From Longimycelium tulufanense (GTDB lineage Bacteria; Actinomycetota; Actinomycetes; Mycobacteriales; Pseudonocardiaceae), in the NCBI RefSeq assembly GCF_014645795.1, contig NZ_BMMK01000001.1:456745-520744 (forward strand): 64,000 nt of DNA. The letters are read 5' to 3'. Below, in pieces: positions 60,289 through 64,000 of this stretch (the stretch's first letter is position 1; every line of letters starts with the position of its first letter). The notes under the pieces are model-generated. The model saw nothing but the letters and a program-made list of their open reading frames with translations. It was not told where the DNA came from and searched no databases. The position numbers and the translations under genes are program-made.

Positions 60289-60735
60289 ATGCGCGCGAGT
60301 CCCGGCGGCGTCGGTGTCCTCGCGGCGCGGGTGCTCGCCGTGGCGGCGGTGGTGTTGACCCTGGTCGGCCTGTACGGGATGCCGTGGTGGTCCGACGAGA
60401 CCTTCCTGGAGTTTCGGCACCATCACCTGCATACGCTCGTCGCGGGCGCCCGGTCGTGTTGGGACGAGGTGTCCGCCAGCTACTACCGGTTCGGCTTTCT
60501 GGTGCACACCGGGCTCGTTCTGGTGCCACCGCTGGTGGTCACCCGGCGCGACCGCTGGCACTGGCTGACCGTGGGGACGTTGCTGGCCGCCGGTTGGCAG
60601 CTGGCCGGCGTCCGCGCGGCGGCACGGATCGAGCCGGGGTGGGCACCCTCGCTCGGCACGATGGCCGCGTTGCTGGTGGTGGTTGCCTGGTGGCTGGGTC
60701 ATACCGCCAGCCGGCCCGGAGGCTGGCGGTTGTAG
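60289..60735 (+). CDS. Hypothetical four-helix membrane protein
   Basis: 148 residues, not recognised. Helices at about residues 11-30 (ARVLAVAAVVLTLVGLYGMP), 68-86 (FGFLVHTGLVLVPPLVVT), 92-110 (WHWLTVGTLLAAGWQLAG) and 122-140 (LGTMAALLVVVAWWLGHT). A histidine-rich FRHHHLHTL lies in the first external loop, which could bind a metal. ATG 60289 has TAGCTT 6 bases before it, so it may be leaderless; GTG 60283 is also in frame. It lies between serA and a secreted subtilase gene with no clear tie to either. Confidence 0.65.
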   Translation: MRASPGGVGVLAARVLAVAAVVLTLVGLYGMPWWSDETFLEFRHHHLHTLVAGARSCWDEVSASYYRFGFLVHTGLVLVPPLVVTRRDRWHWLTVGTLLAAGWQLAGVRAAARIEPGWAPSLGTMAALLVVVAWWLGHTASRPGGWRL

Positions 60736-61040
60736 TACGACGTAGACCATTCGGCGGTAGCTACTGCACCGCACCCCACCCCGCGCGACGATCACCGACG
60801 TGCGAGATCACTGAAACGGATCACGGTTTCATTCCACCGGGTTCGACCACTCCTTCGGAGTAGCCCGGTGTGCCGGCCATCGGGTTAGGTTCGGCTGCGA
60901 CAGCGAGGCCGGACCGGGTGCCGCGGAGGGCGGGGCACCGCGCCGGTGCTGCCCGGTCGCGGCGCGACCCGCCGGCGGTCCGGGGAGCGGGGACCGCGGG
61001 CCGCGGTCGCCACGCCGGCAACGGTCGGAGACGGTCTCGG
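60736..61040. other. Gap before the subtilase gene
   Basis: About 305 bases without a gene. A small stem (TGAAAC with GTTTCA near 60814-60833) is the only structure noted. The promoter of the secreted protease should lie here. Confidence 0.4.
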
Positions 61041-64000
61041 GTGAGGACAGCGGTGAGTCGAACCCGAGTGCCGGGGTGGGGGACACAGCGGAGAACGGGC
61101 AGGGTTGCGGTACGCGCCGGTGGCGCCGTGCTGGCCGCGGTGCTGGCCGCCGGGGTGACCGGTGCGGGCGTGGCGAGCGGACAGGAAACGGATGACGCGG
61201 ATCTCGCACCGTCCGTACCACCGGCCGCCGGACTCCCGGCGGCCGCATTATCCGACAAGGTCGTGCCGCGGCTCGCCGGGATACAGGGTCGGGTGACCGC
61301 GTTCGTCGAGCTGGAGAGGAAGCCGGCGATCGAGGCGTTCACCGAGCAACGGCGCGAGGGCCGGAGCAAGGACGAGGCCAGGAAGGCCGCCCAGCGCGCC
61401 CGGCAGGAAGCCCAGCAGGCCGCCGAGAAGGTCGTGGGGGAGCTGCGTGCCAAGGACGCCGAGACCAGGGAGTCCTACCGGACCAGCAACGCGGTGCCCG
61501 GTGTCGTGGTGACCGCCGATGCGGGCAAGGTGCGGGAACTGGCCGGACTGCCTGAGGTGCGCGCCGTGTTCCCGGTGGTGCCCAAGGAGCCGACCAACTC
61601 CGGTGCCGTGCAGCTCACAAAGGCGTTGAAGGCGTGGCAGGACACCGGACGCCTCGGCGACAACATACGCATCGGCATCATCGACACCGGTATCGACTAC
61701 ACCCACGCGGACTTCGGTGGCCCGGGTACCAAGGAGGCGTTCGACGCCATCGACCACACGCGGGTCGAAGCGTCCTACTTCCCCACGGCCAAGGTGGTTG
61801 GCGGCACCGACCTCGCCGGTGACGATTACGACGCGTCGGGCAAGAGCGGGCCGGAGAACATGAAGCCCAAGCCCGACCCCAACCCCATCGACTGCCACGG
61901 CCACGGCACCCACGTCGCCGGCACCGCGGGCGGCTTCGGGGTCAACGCCGACGGCAGCACCTTCACCGGTGACTACCGCACGCTCGACGAGAAGAAGCTG
62001 AACGAGATGCGGATCGGGCCGGGCACGGCCCCGAAGGCGTTGTTGTACGCGATCAAGGTGTTCGGTTGCACCGGCTCGACGAACCTGACGTCACAGGCGC
62101 TGGACTGGTCGCTGGACCCGGACGGCGACGGTGACTTCAGCGACCGCCTCGACGTGGTGAACCTGTCGCTGGGCAGTGACTTCGGCGCACCGGACGACCC
62201 GGACTCGCTGTTCGTGCGCAAGCTCGTCCAGCACGGCGTGCTGCCGGTGATCGCGGCCGGCAACGGTGGCGACCTCTACGACATCGGTGGATCGCCGGGT
62301 AGCACGCCGGAGGCGTTGACGGTTGCCAGCTCGCGGGACTCCTTCGTGCTGCGGGACGGCGCCGAGGTGACCGGGCCGGCCGACGTGGCAGGCGTCAAGC
62401 CGGGCCAGTACAGCGTGAACTACGTCGGCTACGACGAGCTGGAGCGCACCAAGCCGGTGGTGCCGCTCACGGATGAGTCCAACAAGGACGGTTGCCGGCC
62501 GTTCTCCGACGCCGACAAGAAGGCGGTCGCCGGCAGGTATGTCTGGCTGGAGTGGGACGACGACGACACCACCCGGCGTTGCGGATCGACCCCCCGGGCC
62601 GACAACGCCGAAGCCGCCGGTGCGGTGGGCGCGATCTTCTCGTCCACCTTGGACAACTTCAACGCCGGTATCGCGGGTAACAAGAACATCCCGGTCTTCC
62701 AGTTCACCGGCACGGCCACCAGGGCGCTCCGCCCGGCGGTGTCCGCCGGCACCCTCCAGATCCGGATGTCCGGCGACCTCCGGACGTCGGTGCGCACGTT
62801 CGCGCCGGAGATCTCCGACACCCCGAGCACGTTCACCTCGCGCGGGGTCCATCACCGGATCGTCAAGCCGGACGTTGCGGCCCCGGGCGACACCATCGCC
62901 TCCGCCCGCTCGGGCAGCGGCAACCGCATCCAGGTGAGTAGCGGTACGTCGATGGCGACCCCGCATGTCGCCGGTGTGGCCGCGCTGATCCGGCAGGTGC
63001 ATCCGGACTGGTCACCGGAGGAGGTCAAGGCGGCGGTGATGAACACCGCCAACGCCGACGTGCGCACCGGTCCGAATGGGACGGTGTACGCGCCCAACCG
63101 CGTCGGGTCCGGTCGGGTCGACGCCAAGACCGCGTTGGACAACCAGGTTCTGGCCATGGTGGCCGACGACCCGGGAGCGGTGAGCCTGTCCTTCGGCACC
63201 GTGGAGGCCGGCAAGCCGCTGGCGATCAGCAAGACGGTCAAGGTCGTCAACAAGGGCGTGACGCCCGTGGAGCTGACTCCCGGATTCCAGGCGGCCACCC
63301 AGATCCCGGGAGTGCGGTACGAGGTCTCGACCTCGTCCATCCGACTCACCCCGCGTGGGGTCGCCAGGTTCCAGGTGACGTTGCGCATCGAGGATCCGGC
63401 CGCGCTGCGCAGGACGATCGACCCCACCGTGGAGCCCAACCAACTCGGTGTCGGGCGGCAGTTCCTCGCCGACGCCTCCGGCCGGCTCGTGCTGACCCCG
63501 CGCAACGGTTCGGCGATCCCGCTGCGGATTCCGGTCTACGCCGCACCCAAGCCCGTCGCGCACATCACGGCGGACAACGCGGTGACCTTCCGGGGCCGGG
63601 ACGACCAGGCCGTGCTCAACATCCGGGGTCGCGGCCTGGACCAGGGCAAGGACGCCCGGGCGTACCGCTCGTTGCTGAGCGTCTTCGAGCTGCAGGGCAA
63701 GTCCCCGCGGCTGCCGGTGTGCAGCAAGACGATCACCACCGAATGCACGCGCAACGAGACGGCCAAGGCCGGTGACCTGCGTTATGCCGGAGCGATGTCG
63801 ACCGCACCGTTGGCCAGGGCCCAGGGCAAGCCGGACGAGGCTCTGTTCGCTTTCGGTATCGCCACCTGGGGACCCTGGTACAACGTGGGCAGCAACACCG
63901 TGCCGTTCGTCGACATCGACATCGACGGTGACCGCAAGCCGGAGTACGAAACTTACGTCACCAAGGCGTCCGGCACCGATGTTCTCATCGCCGCGACGGT
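61041..64000 (+). CDS. Secreted S8 subtilisin-like serine protease, C-terminus beyond the window
   Basis: At least 986 residues. The N-terminus (VRTAVSRTRVPGWGTQRRTG ... GGAVLAAVLAAGVTGAGVAS) is a signal peptide; a propeptide inhibitor domain (about 75-190) follows. The catalytic triad is Asp215 (IIDTGIDYTHADF), His286 (CHGHGTHVAG) and Ser637 (SSGTSMATPHVAG), with a PA domain between His and Ser (about 440-580), as in Vpr/C5a-peptidase-like subtilases. After Ser a Fn3-like region (LSFGTVEAGKPLAISKTVKV) is seen and the frame stays open to the window end. GTG 61041 is the likely start; GTG 61053 is close. Extracellular proteolysis is the expected role. Confidence 0.9.
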   Translation, partial: MRTAVSRTRVPGWGTQRRTGRVAVRAGGAVLAAVLAAGVTGAGVASGQETDDADLAPSVPPAAGLPAAALSDKVVPRLAGIQGRVTAFVELERKPAIEAFTEQRREGRSKDEARKAAQRARQEAQQAAEKVVGELRAKDAETRESYRTSNAVPGVVVTADAGKVRELAGLPEVRAVFPVVPKEPTNSGAVQLTKALKAWQDTGRLGDNIRIGIIDTGIDYTHADFGGPGTKEAFDAIDHTRVEASYFPTAKVVGGTDLAGDDYDASGKSGPENMKPKPDPNPIDCHGHGTHVAGTAGGFGVNADGSTFTGDYRTLDEKKLNEMRIGPGTAPKALLYAIKVFGCTGSTNLTSQALDWSLDPDGDGDFSDRLDVVNLSLGSDFGAPDDPDSLFVRKLVQHGVLPVIAAGNGGDLYDIGGSPGSTPEALTVASSRDSFVLRDGAEVTGPADVAGVKPGQYSVNYVGYDELERTKPVVPLTDESNKDGCRPFSDADKKAVAGRYVWLEWDDDDTTRRCGSTPRADNAEAAGAVGAIFSSTLDNFNAGIAGNKNIPVFQFTGTATRALRPAVSAGTLQIRMSGDLRTSVRTFAPEISDTPSTFTSRGVHHRIVKPDVAAPGDTIASARSGSGNRIQVSSGTSMATPHVAGVAALIRQVHPDWSPEEVKAAVMNTANADVRTGPNGTVYAPNRVGSGRVDAKTALDNQVLAMVADDPGAVSLSFGTVEAGKPLAISKTVKVVNKGVTPVELTPGFQAATQIPGVRYEVSTSSIRLTPRGVARFQVTLRIEDPAALRRTIDPTVEPNQLGVGRQFLADASGRLVLTPRNGSAIPLRIPVYAAPKPVAHITADNAVTFRGRDDQAVLNIRGRGLDQGKDARAYRSLLSVFELQGKSPRLPVCSKTITTECTRNETAKAGDLRYAGAMSTAPLARAQGKPDEALFAFGIATWGPWYNVGSNTVPFVDIDIDGDRKPEYETYVTKASGTDVLIAAT

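Overview
The window is high-GC DNA with strong G/C third-position bias, many GTG starts, 4-bp GTGA/ATGA gene overlaps and several apparently leaderless genes. These traits, together with DasR-type operators, a DUF397/Scr1-type regulator pair and housekeeping gene order, point to a mycelial actinomycete, most likely of the Pseudonocardiales. No species is claimed. The core scaffold runs iscS, mnmA, a MetE-like gene, ligA, an ACT-domain gene, gatC-gatA-gatB, an LppZ-like lipoprotein, a DoxX-family gene, a Cfp6-like PH protein, ilvB-ilvN-ilvC and serA. From general knowledge this follows the order around Rv3025c to Rv2996c in Mycobacterium tuberculosis, with accessory blocks inserted.

Layout: 1-3235, end of an MFS exporter and the iscS-mnmA tRNA-thiolation pair. 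3445-5325, PLP ammonia-lyase and divergent LysR. 5799-9599, an unusual operon: stand-alone adenylation enzyme, six-helix membrane flavoprotein and enoyl-CoA hydratase, resembling a split version of fungal TmpL. 9790-15230 (minus), BASS-type transporter, ICL/PEP-mutase enzyme, secreted S1 protease, and a chitinase behind two DasR-like operators and a frame-damaged 3D-domain ORF. 15369-28221, MetE-like gene, YeiH/LysR pair, ligA, acetyltransferase, BKACE-family enzyme, ACT protein and gatCAB with a tiny membrane-protein gene between gatA and gatB. 28270-29010 holds decaying genes. 29142-35477, M48 peptidase, purine permease/8-oxoguanine deaminase operon and a two-gene unknown locus. 35663-41402, LppZ-like lipoprotein, kbl-tdh threonine catabolism with a divergent LysR, and a D-hydroxyacid dehydrogenase. 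42592-49472, a small biosynthetic cluster: flavin-fold oxidase, A-PCP-reductase protein, methyltransferase, P450, O-methyltransferase. 49469-51035, DUF397/Scr1 regulator pair and a small ORF. 51059-60175, DoxX, ilvD, PH protein, attenuator-controlled ilvBNC and serA. 60289-64000, a small membrane protein and a large secreted subtilase that runs off the window.

Functional links: ilvB/N/C/D make branched-chain amino acids, and the leader upstream of ilvB has the parts of a Leu/Ile/Val attenuator with a leaderless leader peptide. kbl and tdh convert threonine to glycine. gatCAB makes Gln-tRNA(Gln)/Asn-tRNA(Asn). The permease and deaminase handle purines. The NRPS-like cluster probably activates one amino or carboxylic acid, releases it reductively, then oxidises and methylates it.

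The most noteworthy items are the split TmpL-like operon, the DasR-site/3D-ORF/chitinase unit with offsetting frameshifts, the gatA-gatB insert, the triplicated DUF397 motif and the NRPS-like cluster. All functional calls come from reading sequence motifs; no database search was run.
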